Shown piece after piece: positions 9,412 to 19,164 of a stretch of 49,214 nt of DNA (the stretch's first letter is position 1; each line of letters starts with the position of its first letter). The translations under genes and the position numbers were made by a program. The stretch comes from Mycobacterium sp. E3251. GTDB taxonomy: Bacteria; Actinomycetota; Actinomycetes; Mycobacteriales; Mycobacteriaceae. The stretch is from NCBI RefSeq assembly GCF_001666835.1, contig NZ_LZJF01000154.1, positions 1-49,214 of the forward strand, written 5' to 3'. The notes under the pieces were generated by a model. That model did not search any database. It saw only the letters and a list, made by a program, of their open reading frames with translations, and was not told the DNA's origin.

Positions 9412-10251
9412 TCAGATTTCGGAGATGATCTGGGCCCGCCGGCTGTTGTACTCGTCGTCGGTCAGCGCGCCGCTGGCGCGTAACGTCTCGAGCTCCTGGA
9501 GCCGCTGCGCGATCGACGGTTGCGGGGGCGTCACCACCGGTGCCGGCCCCGCGGCGGCGGCAGGTTGGGCGGCCTGCGCGGCGGGCGCCTGTTGTTCGGC
9601 GGCGCGGCGCACCACCGCCTGAACCTGCTGGCGCAGCGCCGGATTCGACCGGATGTCGACCATCCGGTTGAGCGGAACGTTGTTGGCCTTGAGGATCTGC
9701 AGGATCTCCATCAACGGGCCGGCCTGCCCGCTCAGGTCGTAGGTCCTGTTGTCCTCGGCCACGGTGAATTGCGCCGGCACCAGGCCGTTGACCAACGCGC
9801 TTCGCTCCCAGTCGATTCGGTATTCGTTGGTGGTGGGGTTGACCAACACCACCACCTTGCGGGCGCTGAGGTTGCCGAGCCGGGTCACGCTCGCGATCAC
9901 CCGGTCCTCGCTGTCGAACGGCAGCACCCCTGGCCCGGAGATGTGCAGGTGCACTTTGACCACCTGCTGGTTGTTGATCCACGTCCCGGTCTCGGTGACA
10001 CCGGTGATCTGAGCGAGCGCCAGCACCCCGTTCTGTTCGAGCTCCGCATTCTTGGCCGAGGACTTCGCCCCGTAGTTGGCCAACGCGAGCGCGATCAGCA
10101 CGTCGGCCACGGTGATGAGCAGTCCGACGTAGAACATCCACTGCAGCAGGCTGCCGAGCCCGAGGGTGAAGTAGACGATCAAGAAAATCGGCCCGACCAG
10201 GCCGCCGCACAGCAAAACCACCAACTGTGCCTTCAGGTAGCGCGCCAACAC
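9412..10251 (-). CDS. Two-TM membrane protein with C-terminal SHOCT domain
   Basis: 279 aa from a GTG at 10251, preceded by AGGAGA. The N-terminus has two hydrophobic segments (around residues 9-33 and 37-59, including LVVLLCGGLVGPIFLIVYFTL). A soluble domain follows with two similar blocks (VTETGTWINNQQVVKVHLHI and KVVVLVNPTTNEYRIDWERS), then an Ala/Pro-rich linker. The last 33 residues are a SHOCT domain (RLQELETLRASGALTDDEYN), a short oligomerisation motif. It corresponds in place to the membrane protein Rv0686. The function is unknown; the topology suggests an inner-membrane protein with a cytoplasmic tail. Confidence 0.82.
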   Translation of the reverse strand: MLARYLKAQLVVLLCGGLVGPIFLIVYFTLGLGSLLQWMFYVGLLITVADVLIALALANYGAKSSAKNAELEQNGVLALAQITGVTETGTWINNQQVVKVHLHISGPGVLPFDSEDRVIASVTRLGNLSARKVVVLVNPTTNEYRIDWERSALVNGLVPAQFTVAEDNRTYDLSGQAGPLMEILQILKANNVPLNRMVDIRSNPALRQQVQAVVRRAAEQQAPAAQAAQPAAAAGPAPVVTPPQPSIAQRLQELETLRASGALTDDEYNSRRAQIISEI

Positions 10252-10340
10252 GAGTTCTCCTTACCCTTGCTGGGATTTTGGGTGTCAGGTTAGCTCTCGC
10301 GCTGTCGCGGCGCGCGCCATACGCGCAAACCGGACGGGCG

Positions 10341-11096
10341 TCAGTCCACCTTGGGTATGAGCGTCGGCGCCGGGCGCGCCGAAGACTCCGCCGACGTCGG
10401 AGCGGTGGGCGAATGAGCCGACACCATCTTCACCGGCGTGCCGGTCGATACCGGCATCGCCGGGGCCGCGGCCGCCTGCGGCGTCTCCACCTGCGCCGGG
10501 GTCGAGGCGAGCGGATTGACCGGCGCCGGCGCACTAGCCGCGGGCTGCGCGGTGGCCGGGCCGTAGGCGGGAGTCACCATCCGCACCGGCGTCGCCGATG
10601 TGGTGGCCGGGGCCGCCACCGCCGCAGGCCCGGTGGTAACCGCGGCTGCCGTTTGACTGACCGGTGCCTGCGCGCCGGCGATCGCCGAGGCCGGCGCGAC
10701 CGCCGACATCAGGGGTGCGGCCGGTACGCCCGGCGCCGAACCACCCGCGGCCGACGCCGCGGGCAGCTGCGCCGCGACCGACGCGGGGGCCGCCGCCGAC
10801 TGCAGGGGCGTGGTGTTGGCGGCCTCGGTGGCGAGGTACTGCGCCGCGCCGCCGTTCATCAGCTGCACGAACTGGTTGTGAAACGCCGCGGCTTGAGCGC
10901 TGAGCGCCTGGTAGACCTGGGAATGCGCGTCGAACAGCGACGCGATCCCGGCCGACACCTCGTCGGCACCCGGTGCCAGCACGCTCGACGTCGGTCCCAG
11001 CGCCATCGAGTTCGCCGAAGTGATCGTCCAGCCGATCCTGGCTAGATCCGACGCCGCGGCGGCGACGTACTCGGGCGTCGCGAATACGAAGGACAT
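10341..11096 (-). CDS. PE-family protein with Ala/Pro-rich tail
   Basis: 251 aa, ATG at 11096 after GGGAGG. The N-terminal 90 residues are a PE domain: MSFVFATPEYVAAAASDLAR, then a helical hairpin with GADEVSAGIASLFDAHSQVYQ. The rest is low-complexity Ala, Pro, Thr and Val, without glycine-rich PGRS repeats. PE proteins are exported by ESX type VII systems, usually as a dimer with a PPE partner; no PPE gene is adjacent. It lies between tuf and the SHOCT gene, where M. tuberculosis has no PE gene as I remember it, while M. avium relatives do. Secretion and role are inferred. Confidence 0.9.
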   Translation of the reverse strand: MSFVFATPEYVAAAASDLARIGWTITSANSMALGPTSSVLAPGADEVSAGIASLFDAHSQVYQALSAQAAAFHNQFVQLMNGGAAQYLATEAANTTPLQSAAAPASVAAQLPAASAAGGSAPGVPAAPLMSAVAPASAIAGAQAPVSQTAAAVTTGPAAVAAPATTSATPVRMVTPAYGPATAQPAASAPAPVNPLASTPAQVETPQAAAAPAMPVSTGTPVKMVSAHSPTAPTSAESSARPAPTLIPKVD

Positions 11097-11180
11097 CCGA
11101 ACCTCCCGGCCCTTTCTCCCCCGACTCCCTTGTCCCGGAATCGTAGCGGAATCGTCAACAGCCGGCCCGGTAAAACGCGT

Positions 11181-11214
11181 AAAGCCCGGACCGCCGAAAT
11201 CGGCAGCCCGGGCT
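11181..11214 (-). terminator. Probable terminator of tuf
   Basis: Arms AGCCCGG (11183-11189) and CCGGGCT (11208-11214) enclose a second small inverted repeat (GCCG/CGGC), giving a two-part hairpin. On the minus strand it starts 17 bases after the tuf stop and ends in TTTA. The U tract is short, so efficiency is uncertain. Confidence 0.5.
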
Positions 11215-11230
11215 CTACGGCGAACTGGAC

Positions 11231-12421
<1,191 letters not shown>

Positions 12422-12530
12422 TTCGTTGTCCTCCTGGACTGTTGGTGCTCGTTAAAGCAGTGTTGGTGTTTTCAGTTGTGCCGCGCCCAAGGCTTTGCAA
12501 TGACCCGGCAAGATTACTCCGCGTGCAGGT

Positions 12531-14636
12531 TTACTGACCCGTCGCCTTCGCGATGATCTCCTTCGACACGTTCGCCGGCACTTCGGCGTACGAGTCGAAC
12601 ACCATGGAGTAGTTCGCCCGGCCTTGGGTCTTGGACCTCAGGTCGCCGACGTAGCCGAACATCTCCGACAGCGGCACGTGCGCCTTGACGACGCGTGCAC
12701 CGCTCCGCTCCTCCATGGCCTGGATCTGGCCACGGCGGGAGTTCAAGTCGCCGATCACGTCGCCCATGTAGTCCTCGGGCGTGGTGACCTCGACGGCCAT
12801 GATCGGTTCCAGGATCACCGGCTGGGCTTGCTGCGCAGCCTTCTTCAGCACCTGCGAACCGGCGATCTTGAACGCCATCTCCGACGAGTCCACCTCGTGG
12901 AAGGCGCCATCGAGCAGCGTGACCTTTAGATTCACCAGCGGGTAGCCGGCCAGCACACCGTATTGCATGGCGTCCTGCGCACCGGCGTCCACCGACGGGA
13001 TGTACTCCCGGGGGATGCGCCCACCGGTGACCTTGTTCTCGAACTCGTAGGTCGCACCGTCCTCGCCCGCGAACGGCTCGAGGTTGATGATCACCTTCGC
13101 GAACTGGCCGGAGCCACCCGTCTGCTTCTTGTGGGTGAACTCGACGTTGTTCGCGGCCCGCTTGATGGTCTCCTTGTAAGCCACCTGCGGCTTACCGACG
13201 TTGGCCTCGACCTTGAACTCCCGGCGCATGCGGTCCACCAGGATGTCCAGGTGCAGCTCGCCCATCCCGCCGATCACGGTCTGGCCGGTCTCCTGGTCCA
13301 GGTGCACCTTGAACGTCGGGTCCTCCTCGGCGAGCTTCTGGATCGACAGCGACAGCTTCTCCTGGTCGCTCTTCGTCTTGGGCTCGATGGCCACCTCGAT
13401 GACCGGGTCGGGGAAGGTCATCGACTCCAGCACGACCTGGTCGTTCGGGTCGCTCAGGGTGTCGCCGGTGGTGGTGTCCTTCAGGCCGATCACCGCGTAG
13501 ATGTGACCCGCCGAGGCGGTCTCCACCGGGTTCTCCTTGTTGGAGTGCATCTGGAACAGCTTGCCCAGCCGCTCCTTCTTGCCCTTCGTGGAGTTGATGA
13601 CCTGGCTGCCGGAGTCGACCTTGCCCGAGTACACCCGGACGTAGGTGAGCTTGCCGAAGAACGGGTGCGTCGCGACCTTGAAGGCCAGCGCGGAGAACGG
13701 CTCGTCGGTCGACGGCTTGCGGATGACCTCGACGTCCTCCTTGCCCGGGGCGTGGCCGACGGCCGGCGGCACGTCCAGCGGCGAGGGCAGGTAGTCGATG
13801 ACCGCGTCCAGCATGGGCTGCACGCCCTTGTTCTTGAACGCGCTGCCGCACAGCACCGGGTAGGCCTCCGAGCTGATGGTCAGCTTGCGGATGGCGCCCT
13901 TGATCTCCTCGACGGTGAGCTCCTCGCCGCCCAGGTACTTCTCCAGCAGCGCCTCGTCGGTCTCGGCGACGGCCTCCAGCAGCTTGGTGCGGTACTCGTC
14001 GGCCTTCTCCTGCAGGTCGGCGGGGATGTCGACGACGTCGTACTTCTCGCCGAGCTTGGCCTCGGCGCTCCACACCTTGGCCTTCATCTCGACCAGGTCG
14101 ACGACGCCCTCGAAGTCGCCTTCGGAGCCGACCGGCAGCTGGATCGGGATGACGTTGGCGCCCAGGCGCTCTTCCATCGTGCGCACCGAGAAGTAGAAGT
14201 CGGCGCCGATCTTGTCCATCTTGTTGACGAAGCAGATCCGCGGGACGTCGTACTTGTCGGCCTGGCGCCACACCTGCTCGGACTGCGGCTCGACGCCCTC
14301 CTTGCCGTCGAAGACGGCGACGGCACCGTCGAGCACGCGCAGGCTGCGCTCCACCTCGACGGTGAAGTCGACGTGCCCGGGGGTGTCGATGATGTTGATC
14401 TGGTTGTCGTTCCAGAAGCAGGTGGTGGCCGCGGAGGTGATGGTGATTCCCCGCTCCTGCTCCTGCTCCATCCAGTCCATGGTGGCGGCGCCATCGTGGA
14501 CCTCACCGATCTTGTAGCTGATACCGGTGTAGTAGAGGATGCGCTCGGTCGTCGTCGTCTTGCCGGCGTCGATGTGCGCCATGATGCCGATGTTGCGGAC
14601 CTTGGTCAGGTCGGTCAGCACGTCCTTCTGTGCCAC
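12531..14636 (-). CDS. fusA: Elongation factor G
   Basis: 701 aa from a GTG at 14636. GTPase motifs: [24 protein letters not shown] and [10 protein letters not shown]. Domains II-V follow, including [15 protein letters not shown] and the C-terminal [21 protein letters not shown] drives translocation of tRNA and mRNA and, with ribosome recycling factor, splits ribosomes. It is the third gene of the str operon, 68 bp downstream of rpsG. Length and motif order match other mycobacterial FusA1 proteins, so no paralogue confusion is likely. Confidence 0.99.
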   Translation of the reverse strand: MAQKDVLTDLTKVRNIGIMAHIDAGKTTTTERILYYTGISYKIGEVHDGAATMDWMEQEQERGITITSAATTCFWNDNQINIIDTPGHVDFTVEVERSLRVLDGAVAVFDGKEGVEPQSEQVWRQADKYDVPRICFVNKMDKIGADFYFSVRTMEERLGANVIPIQLPVGSEGDFEGVVDLVEMKAKVWSAEAKLGEKYDVVDIPADLQEKADEYRTKLLEAVAETDEALLEKYLGGEELTVEEIKGAIRKLTISSEAYPVLCGSAFKNKGVQPMLDAVIDYLPSPLDVPPAVGHAPGKEDVEVIRKPSTDEPFSALAFKVATHPFFGKLTYVRVYSGKVDSGSQVINSTKGKKERLGKLFQMHSNKENPVETASAGHIYAVIGLKDTTTGDTLSDPNDQVVLESMTFPDPVIEVAIEPKTKSDQEKLSLSIQKLAEEDPTFKVHLDQETGQTVIGGMGELHLDILVDRMRREFKVEANVGKPQVAYKETIKRAANNVEFTHKKQTGGSGQFAKVIINLEPFAGEDGATYEFENKVTGGRIPREYIPSVDAGAQDAMQYGVLAGYPLVNLKVTLLDGAFHEVDSSEMAFKIAGSQVLKKAAQQAQPVILEPIMAVEVTTPEDYMGDVIGDLNSRRGQIQAMEERSGARVVKAHVPLSEMFGYVGDLRSKTQGRANYSMVFDSYAEVPANVSKEIIAKATGQ

Positions 14637-14704
14637 AGAAGTCTTCCCACTCTTTCGATTGCTTGGTTGCTGTCGTGTGCGCGCCGGCGACTATGCCGGC
14701 GTGA

Positions 14705-15175
14705 TCACCAGCGATAGTGCGCGAAGGCGCGGTTTGCCTCGGCCATCTTGTGGGTGTCCTCGCGCCTCTTGACGGAGGCCCCCAGGCCGTTGCTGGCGTC
14801 CAGGATCTCGTTCGCCAGCCGCTCGACCATCGTCTTCTCCCGGCGCTGCCGCGAGAAGCTCACCAGCCAGCGCAGCGCCAGCGTGGTGGACCGGTCCGGA
14901 CGGACCTCGACCGGCACCTGGTAGGTCGCACCGCCGACGCGGCGGCTGCGCACCTCCAGCGCGGGCTTGACGTTGTCGAGAGCGCGCTTGAGCGTGATCA
15001 CCGGATCGGTGCCCGTCTTGTCGCGGGCGTTCTCGAGCGCACCATAAACAATGCGTTCGGCCAGCGATTTCTTCCCCTGCAGGAGAACTTTGTTCACCAG
15101 CTGGGTGACCAGCTGCGACCCGTAGACAGGGTCGTTGACCAACGGACGCTTCGGCGCGGGCCCCTTGCGCGGCAT
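14705..15175 (-). CDS. rpsG: 30S ribosomal protein S7
   Basis: 156 aa, starting [20 protein letters not shown], standard for mycobacterial uS7. The conserved [20 protein letters not shown] and C-terminal [12 protein letters not shown] helices are present. S7 binds the 3' major domain of 16S rRNA and contacts the E site. Its ATG overlaps the rpsL TGA by one base (TGATG), so synthesis of S12 and S7 is coupled. In many bacteria S7 represses its own operon, but no S7 target structure was identified here. Confidence 0.99.
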   Translation of the reverse strand: MPRKGPAPKRPLVNDPVYGSQLVTQLVNKVLLQGKKSLAERIVYGALENARDKTGTDPVITLKRALDNVKPALEVRSRRVGGATYQVPVEVRPDRSTTLALRWLVSFSRQRREKTMVERLANEILDASNGLGASVKRREDTHKMAEANRAFAHYRW

Positions 15176-15549
15176 CAGCTCTTCTCCTTCTTCGCGCCGT
15201 AACGGCTGCGGGCCTGCTTGCGGTTCTTGACCCCCTGGGTGTCGAGCGAACCGCGGATGATCTTGTACCGCACGCCTGGCAGGTCCTTGACTCGGCCACC
15301 ACGCACCAGCACCATCGAGTGCTCCTGCAGGTTGTGGCCCTCACCCGGGATGTAGGCGGTGACCTCGACCTGGCTCGTCAGCTTCACGCGCGCGACCTTC
15401 CGAAGGGCCGAGTTCGGCTTCTTCGGGGTGGTCGTGTACACGCGAGTGCATACGCCACGGCGCTGCGGGCTGCCCTTCAGGGCCGCGGTCTTGACCTTGG
15501 CGATCTTGTCGCGGCGACCCTTGCGGACCAGCTGCTGAATCGTTGGCAT
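15175..15549 (-). CDS. rpsL: 30S ribosomal protein S12
   Basis: 124 aa, starting [21 protein letters not shown]12 lies at the decoding centre. The loops that determine streptomycin response have the wild-type residues: Lys43 ([13 protein letters not shown]) and Lys88 ([12 protein letters not shown]). It is the first gene of the str operon and is preceded by a readable promoter and a leader of about 200 nt. It overlaps rpsG by one base. Confidence 0.99.
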
Positions 15550-15617
15550 CTACCGGCTTTCTGTGTTCGTGTTATGCGTTTGTCGGCGGTTCTCAAGTCT
15601 TCGTACTGCAGTTATGT

Positions 15618-15641
15618 CCGGCCGCACTACCCCGCGGCCGG
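15618..15641 (-). other. GC-rich hairpin in the rpsL leader
   Basis: A perfect 8-bp stem, CCGGCCGC (15618-15625) with GCGGCCGG (15634-15641), and an 8-base loop. It lies about midway in the rpsL leader, some 70 bases before the start codon. It is not followed by a U run, so it is not an obvious terminator. It could stabilise the mRNA or act in operon control; no function is shown. Confidence 0.5.
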
Positions 15642-15756
15642 GTGTGTCGCACGCGCTGCGCACCGGAGAAAGATCCGATGCATCGTGGACATGCGAATTC
15701 GCCCGGCATCCACTTCCTTACGGTTAGGCGCCGCAAGCCGCCAGGCACGAGCCTCC

Positions 15757-15786
15757 ACAATACCCGCCGCCGGTCTCGCAGGTCAA
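15757..15786 (-). promoter_or_regulatory. rpsL (str operon) promoter
   Basis: On the minus strand TTGACC (15786-15781) is followed 18 bases later by TATTGT (15762-15757). This is a strong sigma-A-type pair, located directly downstream of the upstream TetR gene's stop codon. Transcription would start near 15750, leaving a leader of about 200 nt before rpsL. Confidence 0.7.
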
Positions 15787-15794
15787 AGCGGCGG

Positions 15795-16427
15795 TTAACC
15801 GTGCGCGACGCGCCGCTCCATGCCTGCAGCCAGCCGCAGCACCATGTCCGAGAACAGCGCGTCGGTGTCGATGTCGTCCATGACACCGGTCATTTCCAGC
15901 AGCACGAAGCCGTGTAGCGCGGACCAGAACTCCAGGGCCGCGTGGAACGCCTCGTCGCCGTCGAGACCGTAGGAGGACAGCACCGAGATCACCGGCGCCG
16001 CGGCACCCCGGGTCGCCGCCGTGTACTCGGGGTCGTCGCCGCCCAGCGGCATCCGGGTGAACGCCGAGTACCGGCCGGGGTGGTGATGGGCGTAGCTGCG
16101 GTACGCGCCCGCCATGACCAGCACCGCGTCGTCGCGGGCGCGGCCCTCGCCGACCCTGTTCAGCATCGTGATGATGTCGTCGATGACGCGGATCCGCACC
16201 GCGCGGCGCAGGTCCTCCAGGCTGTCGACGTGGTTGTACAGCGACGGCCCCTTGGTGCCCAGCTGCATCGCCAGCGCGTTGATGGTGAGGGCGTCCCAGC
16301 CTTCCCGGTCCAGGAAGGTGAGCGCGCCGTCGATGATGCCCTCGCGGCTCAGCTTCGCCGGGCGCGAGCCGGTTCTTCCCGCCCGCGGGCGCCCGGCCGC
16401 CGACGGCGTTTCCGGGTGAGCTGCCAT
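15795..16427 (-). CDS. TetR-family transcriptional regulator
   Basis: 210 aa, ATG at 16427 after AAGGGCC. After a basic Ala/Pro-rich leader of about 25 residues comes the DNA-binding region (LSREGIIDGALTFLDREGWD, then ALAMQLGTKGPSLYNHVDSL). The C-terminal ligand domain has the W-H-G type motif (FWSALHGFVLLEM). It corresponds in place to Rv0681. A dyad typical of TetR operators lies 34 bp upstream, between this gene and the divergent DUF3060 genes, so autoregulation and control of those genes is plausible. Its end abuts the rpsL promoter. The ligand is unknown. Confidence 0.88.
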   Translation of the reverse strand: MAAHPETPSAAGRPRAGRTGSRPAKLSREGIIDGALTFLDREGWDALTINALAMQLGTKGPSLYNHVDSLEDLRRAVRIRVIDDIITMLNRVGEGRARDDAVLVMAGAYRSYAHHHPGRYSAFTRMPLGGDDPEYTAATRGAAAPVISVLSSYGLDGDEAFHAALEFWSALHGFVLLEMTGVMDDIDTDALFSDMVLRLAAGMERRVAHG

Positions 16428-16460
16428 GGCGAGGCCCTTCGCTTGCGATGATCGTGGTGC

Positions 16461-16481
16461 TTAACTAATGACTCTAGTTGA
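16461..16481. promoter_or_regulatory. Candidate TetR operator
   Basis: AACTA (16463-16467), seven-base spacer, TAGTT (16475-16479): a perfect inverted repeat that extends to the outer T/A pair with one mismatch. It is in the 137-bp region between the TetR gene and the divergent secreted-protein genes. The size and A/T-rich arms are typical of mycobacterial TetR sites. Binding is inferred from position. Confidence 0.6.
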
Positions 16482-16564
16482 CGCCGACCGCGAAACCGTT
16501 TCAGCCATGGCCGGATGGACGTAATCTCATCGAGCAGATCCACCGGTCAAAAAGGGGGCCCGCA

Positions 16565-16933
16565 GTGAACTGGACAACCGTCGCCGGGTCGCTGGCAACC
16601 TGTGTCATCACCGCCGCCGCGGCATCCGCTCCCCCGGCTCACGCGAAGAACGGCGACACCCACGTCATCGGGCAGGGCATCCAGCAGACGCTCGACTGCA
16701 ACGACGCCACGCTGTTCGTCAACGGCTCCTTCAACAACGTCACCGCGCTGGGCAACTGCTACGCGGTCACGGTGATGGGCTCGTCCAACACCGTCGTCGC
16801 CGATTCGGTCTCGCACGACATCACCGTCTACGGCTACGACCAGACGGTGTTCTACCACAACGGCACGCCGTTCATCTGGGACCGCGGCCGCGAGTTGGGC
16901 ATGACCAACCGGCTCCAGCAGGTGCCCGGCTGA
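16565..16933 (+). CDS. Secreted DUF3060 protein
   Basis: 122 aa from a GTG at 16565 with a GGGGG ribosome site about 6 bases upstream; a longer frame from 16478 would read through the operator region. The N-terminus is a classical signal peptide (WTTVAGSLATCVITAAAAS, cleavage after HA). The mature part is a DUF3060 domain: short beta repeats GSFNNVTALGNC, GSSNTVVADSVSHDITVYGY, DQTVFYHNGTPFIWDRG. The G-x-x-N-x-(I/V) spacing suggests a small right-handed beta-helix. Cys pairs in LDCND and LGNCYAV could form a disulfide. A paralogous lipoprotein follows after 59 bp. Function unknown. Confidence 0.85.
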   Translation: MNWTTVAGSLATCVITAAAASAPPAHAKNGDTHVIGQGIQQTLDCNDATLFVNGSFNNVTALGNCYAVTVMGSSNTVVADSVSHDITVYGYDQTVFYHNGTPFIWDRGRELGMTNRLQQVPG

Positions 16934-16992
16934 ACCCGGCACCACATCGCCACCCAAACCGAAGAGCATCCGAATCGAGGGGATCGAGAACA

Positions 16993-17481
16993 ATGTCCGC
17001 CCACATCTTTGACCGCCCCTCGGGGCTGACCGCGCTCGCCGTGGCGCCGGCCGTCGCAGCCATGCTGGTTGCAGGGTGCAGTTCGACGGCCAACCCGCCC
17101 GGCGGTGCCACGACCACGACAACGAAGAGCAGCACGACGACGACGAGCGCCGGGGCGGCCCCGACCACGGGGTCGAGCGGGGCGAGCACCACCGCGTCGG
17201 TCGAAATCGGCAATACGCTCAACTACGGCTCGATGGGCACCACCGCGACGCTTGACTGCGCCAGCGGCAAGTCGCTGAACGTGGGCGGTTCGAACAACAC
17301 CCTGACGGTCACGGGCAGCTGCGCGACAGTAACCGTCGGCGGCACGGACAACAAGATCACCCTGGACAAGGTCGACACCCGCATCAGCGTGGTAGGGCTC
17401 AACAACACCATCACCTACAAAGACGGTGCGCCCAAGGTCGACAACCTGGGTTCCGGCAACACCATCACCAAGGGCGGCTAG
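16993..17481 (+). CDS. DUF3060 lipoprotein
   Basis: 162 aa, ATG at 16993. The signal peptide ends in a lipobox, AAMLVAGCSS, with the lipidated Cys at position 29. A Thr/Ser-rich linker of about 35 residues follows, suited to O-mannosylation. The C-terminal DUF3060 domain carries the same repeats as the preceding gene: GSNNTLTVTGSCATVTVGG, TDNKITLDKVDTRISVVGL, NNTITYKDG. It therefore looks like a membrane-anchored paralogue of a freely secreted protein. The pair corresponds to Rv0680c and Rv0679c by position. They form a likely operon divergent from the TetR gene. No function is known to me. Confidence 0.86.
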   Translation: MSAHIFDRPSGLTALAVAPAVAAMLVAGCSSTANPPGGATTTTTKSSTTTTSAGAAPTTGSSGASTTASVEIGNTLNYGSMGTTATLDCASGKSLNVGGSNNTLTVTGSCATVTVGGTDNKITLDKVDTRISVVGLNNTITYKDGAPKVDNLGSGNTITKGG

Positions 17482-17490
17482 CCGGCGAAC

Positions 17491-17515
17491 GTAGCGCGCC
17501 TTGCCGTTGCGCTAC
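17491..17515 (+). terminator. Hairpin after the DUF3060 genes, possible terminator
   Basis: GTAGCGC (17491-17497) and GCGCTAC (17509-17515) form a perfect 7-bp stem with an 11-base loop, nine bases after the lipoprotein stop. There is no U tract. It may be an intrinsic terminator of the weak mycobacterial type or only a processing structure. Confidence 0.35.
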
Positions 17516-17633
17516 AAAGGCTTTCATCTCCCGGTGCGGTGCGGCCGGGGCGCATGGCGCCGCTGCTTCTCTGGCACCCCGGTGTACGACCCGCATACCG
17601 CGCCGTCGAGGTGCCGCGGGCAGACCATGGGCA

Positions 17634-17639
17634 TATGAT
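17634..17639 (+). promoter_or_regulatory. Candidate -10 element for the DUF732 gene
   Basis: TATGAT matches five of six consensus bases and lies 26 bases before the ATG at 17666. A GGAAG ribosome site is at about 17655. No good -35 is visible 17-18 bases upstream. Confidence 0.4.
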
Positions 17640-17665
17640 TTTTGCCAGCAGAACGGAAGCCAGCC

Positions 17666-18388
17666 ATGTTCACCGGTACCAGCAATCACGCCCGCGCACT
17701 GGTTGCGGCCATTGTGGTACTGACCGGCGTCGTGATGCTGCCGCACGGCGCGGCGGCGGCCGACCCCAACCCCGATGACCAGTTCTTGGCGCTGCTCAAC
17801 CAAAAGCAAATCCCCGCCCTCGAGAACGTGCCGAGCCTCATCGCCACCGCCCACAGAATTTGCCGCCAACTCGATGGCGGCATGTCGGCGGACGGCGTCG
17901 TCGACGACATGCGGGAGAGGGCGTTCAATGCCAACGGGGCCGGCGGCCAATACCCACCCGACCGCGTCGCGCGCACCATTGCCCGGTTCATCTCCGCCGC
18001 AGTCGAGGCCTACTGCCCCAACAACCAACCGAAGATCGCTGCCCTGCAATCCATGGCGAATCCCCTGCCGGGCGCTGACGAACCGAATCTTCGGGAGCCG
18101 CGATCGGCCTTGCACGTGATCCCCGCGGGGGAAACCGGCCAGCCGGACCCGCCGCAGCTTCCGCCGCCCCCGCCGCCGACAGCACAGATCCTGACGCCAC
18201 CCGCGCCGGTCGCGACGCCGTCTCCACGGCAACAACCGCCGCCACCCCCGGCGCAGGAGCCGCAACCGGGACCGCAACAGCAGGCGCCCGCTGCACCGGC
18301 GCCGGGCGGATCCCCCGGCGGCAGCGGCGCCGGCCCGGAGCCGCCCGCCCCGCCCACGCCACCCGGCAGGGTGCGGCTCGCACCGTAA
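17666..18388 (+). CDS. Secreted DUF732 protein with proline-rich tail
   Basis: 240 aa from the ATG at 17666, preceded by GGAAG; an upstream in-frame start at 17642 is less likely. A signal peptide (LVAAIVVLTGVVMLPHGAAA) is followed by a DUF732 domain: DDQFLALLNQKQIPALENV, AHRICRQLDGG, AVEAYCPNN, the two Cys probably bonded. The last 90 residues are almost entirely Pro, Ala, Gln and Gly, as in cell-wall-spanning or secreted proteins. It occupies the place where M. tuberculosis has mmpS5-mmpL5-Rv0678. It converges on echA5 with 8 bp between. Function unknown. Confidence 0.83.
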   Translation: MFTGTSNHARALVAAIVVLTGVVMLPHGAAAADPNPDDQFLALLNQKQIPALENVPSLIATAHRICRQLDGGMSADGVVDDMRERAFNANGAGGQYPPDRVARTIARFISAAVEAYCPNNQPKIAALQSMANPLPGADEPNLREPRSALHVIPAGETGQPDPPQLPPPPPPTAQILTPPAPVATPSPRQQPPPPPAQEPQPGPQQQAPAAPAPGGSPGGSGAGPEPPAPPTPPGRVRLAP

Positions 18389-18396
18389 GGGACCGG

Positions 18397-19164
18397 CTAG
18401 CCTGCGGGGGCCCCGTGCCGGCCGGCGCCGGCGGCGAACCGCCCGGCCCCCTCGTTCGCCTCGGCGGCGACGCGGGAGATGCTGGCGAACTCGAAGTCGA
18501 TCGCCTCGGATTCCGTCCAGCCCCATTGATGTAGCGCGGAAAGCCGGTCGGATCGCAGGCACTGTTGGGGCAGCGCGGCCAGTTGGGCGGCCAGCTCCTC
18601 GGCCGCCTGCCGTGCCTGGCCCTTGGGCACGACGCGGTTGGCCAACCCCATCGCGAGCGCCTCGTCGGCTTTGACCCCGCGGCCGGTCAGGATCATGTCC
18701 AGCGCGCGGCTCTGCCCGATCAGCCGCGGCAGCCGCACGGTACCGCCGTCGATCAGCGGCACCCCCCAGCGCCGGCAGAACACCCCGAACACGGCGTCCT
18801 CCTCGGCCACCCGCAGGTCGCACCAGATGGCCAGCTCCAGCCCGCCCGCGACGGCGTAGCCGCTGACCGCGGCGATCACCGGTTTGGACAGCACCATGCG
18901 CGACGGGCCCATGGGGCCGGGACCGGTGCGGTGCACGGCGTTGGCGTCGGGGGTGTCGAAGGCCTTCAGATCCGCTCCGGCACAGAAGGTTCCGCCGTCG
19001 CCCCATAACACGGCAACCGACGCGGTGTCGTCGCGGTCGAATTCGTCGAACGCCGCGTACAGCGCCGCGGCGGTGGGGCCGTTGACCGCGTTGCGCGCCG
19101 CCGGGCGGTTCAGGATCACCGTCGTCACCGGGCCGTTGCGCTCGATACGCACCGGATCGCTCAT
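18397..19164 (-). CDS. echA5: Enoyl-CoA hydratase/isomerase family protein (EchA5-like)
   Basis: 255 aa from the ATG at 19164, which overlaps the stop of the upstream regulator by 4 bp. Crotonase-fold features: ILNRPAARNAVNGPTAAALY, oxyanion-hole segments GGTFCAGADLKAFD and AVSGYAVAGGLELAIWCD. The residue after AGGLE in true hydratases, a catalytic Glu, is followed here by the LRVAEEDAVFG segment, consistent with activity, but the exact substrate cannot be assigned. It is the last gene of a coupled fadE8-echA4-regulator-echA5 run. Beta-oxidation of a fatty or aromatic acyl-CoA is the likely pathway. Confidence 0.85.
   Translation of the reverse strand: MSDPVRIERNGPVTTVILNRPAARNAVNGPTAAALYAAFDEFDRDDTASVAVLWGDGGTFCAGADLKAFDTPDANAVHRTGPGPMGPSRMVLSKPVIAAVSGYAVAGGLELAIWCDLRVAEEDAVFGVFCRRWGVPLIDGGTVRLPRLIGQSRALDMILTGRGVKADEALAMGLANRVVPKGQARQAAEELAAQLAALPQQCLRSDRLSALHQWGWTESEAIDFEFASISRVAAEANEGAGRFAAGAGRHGAPAG

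Noticed and set aside
10341..11096. PE_PGRS classification of the PE gene
   Set aside because: The tail is Ala/Pro/Thr/Val-rich without Gly-Gly-Ala repeats.
12963..14717. 584-codon open frame opposite fusA, and 366 codons opposite tuf
   Set aside because: Shadows of highly biased translation-factor genes; no domain and incompatible with the known genes.
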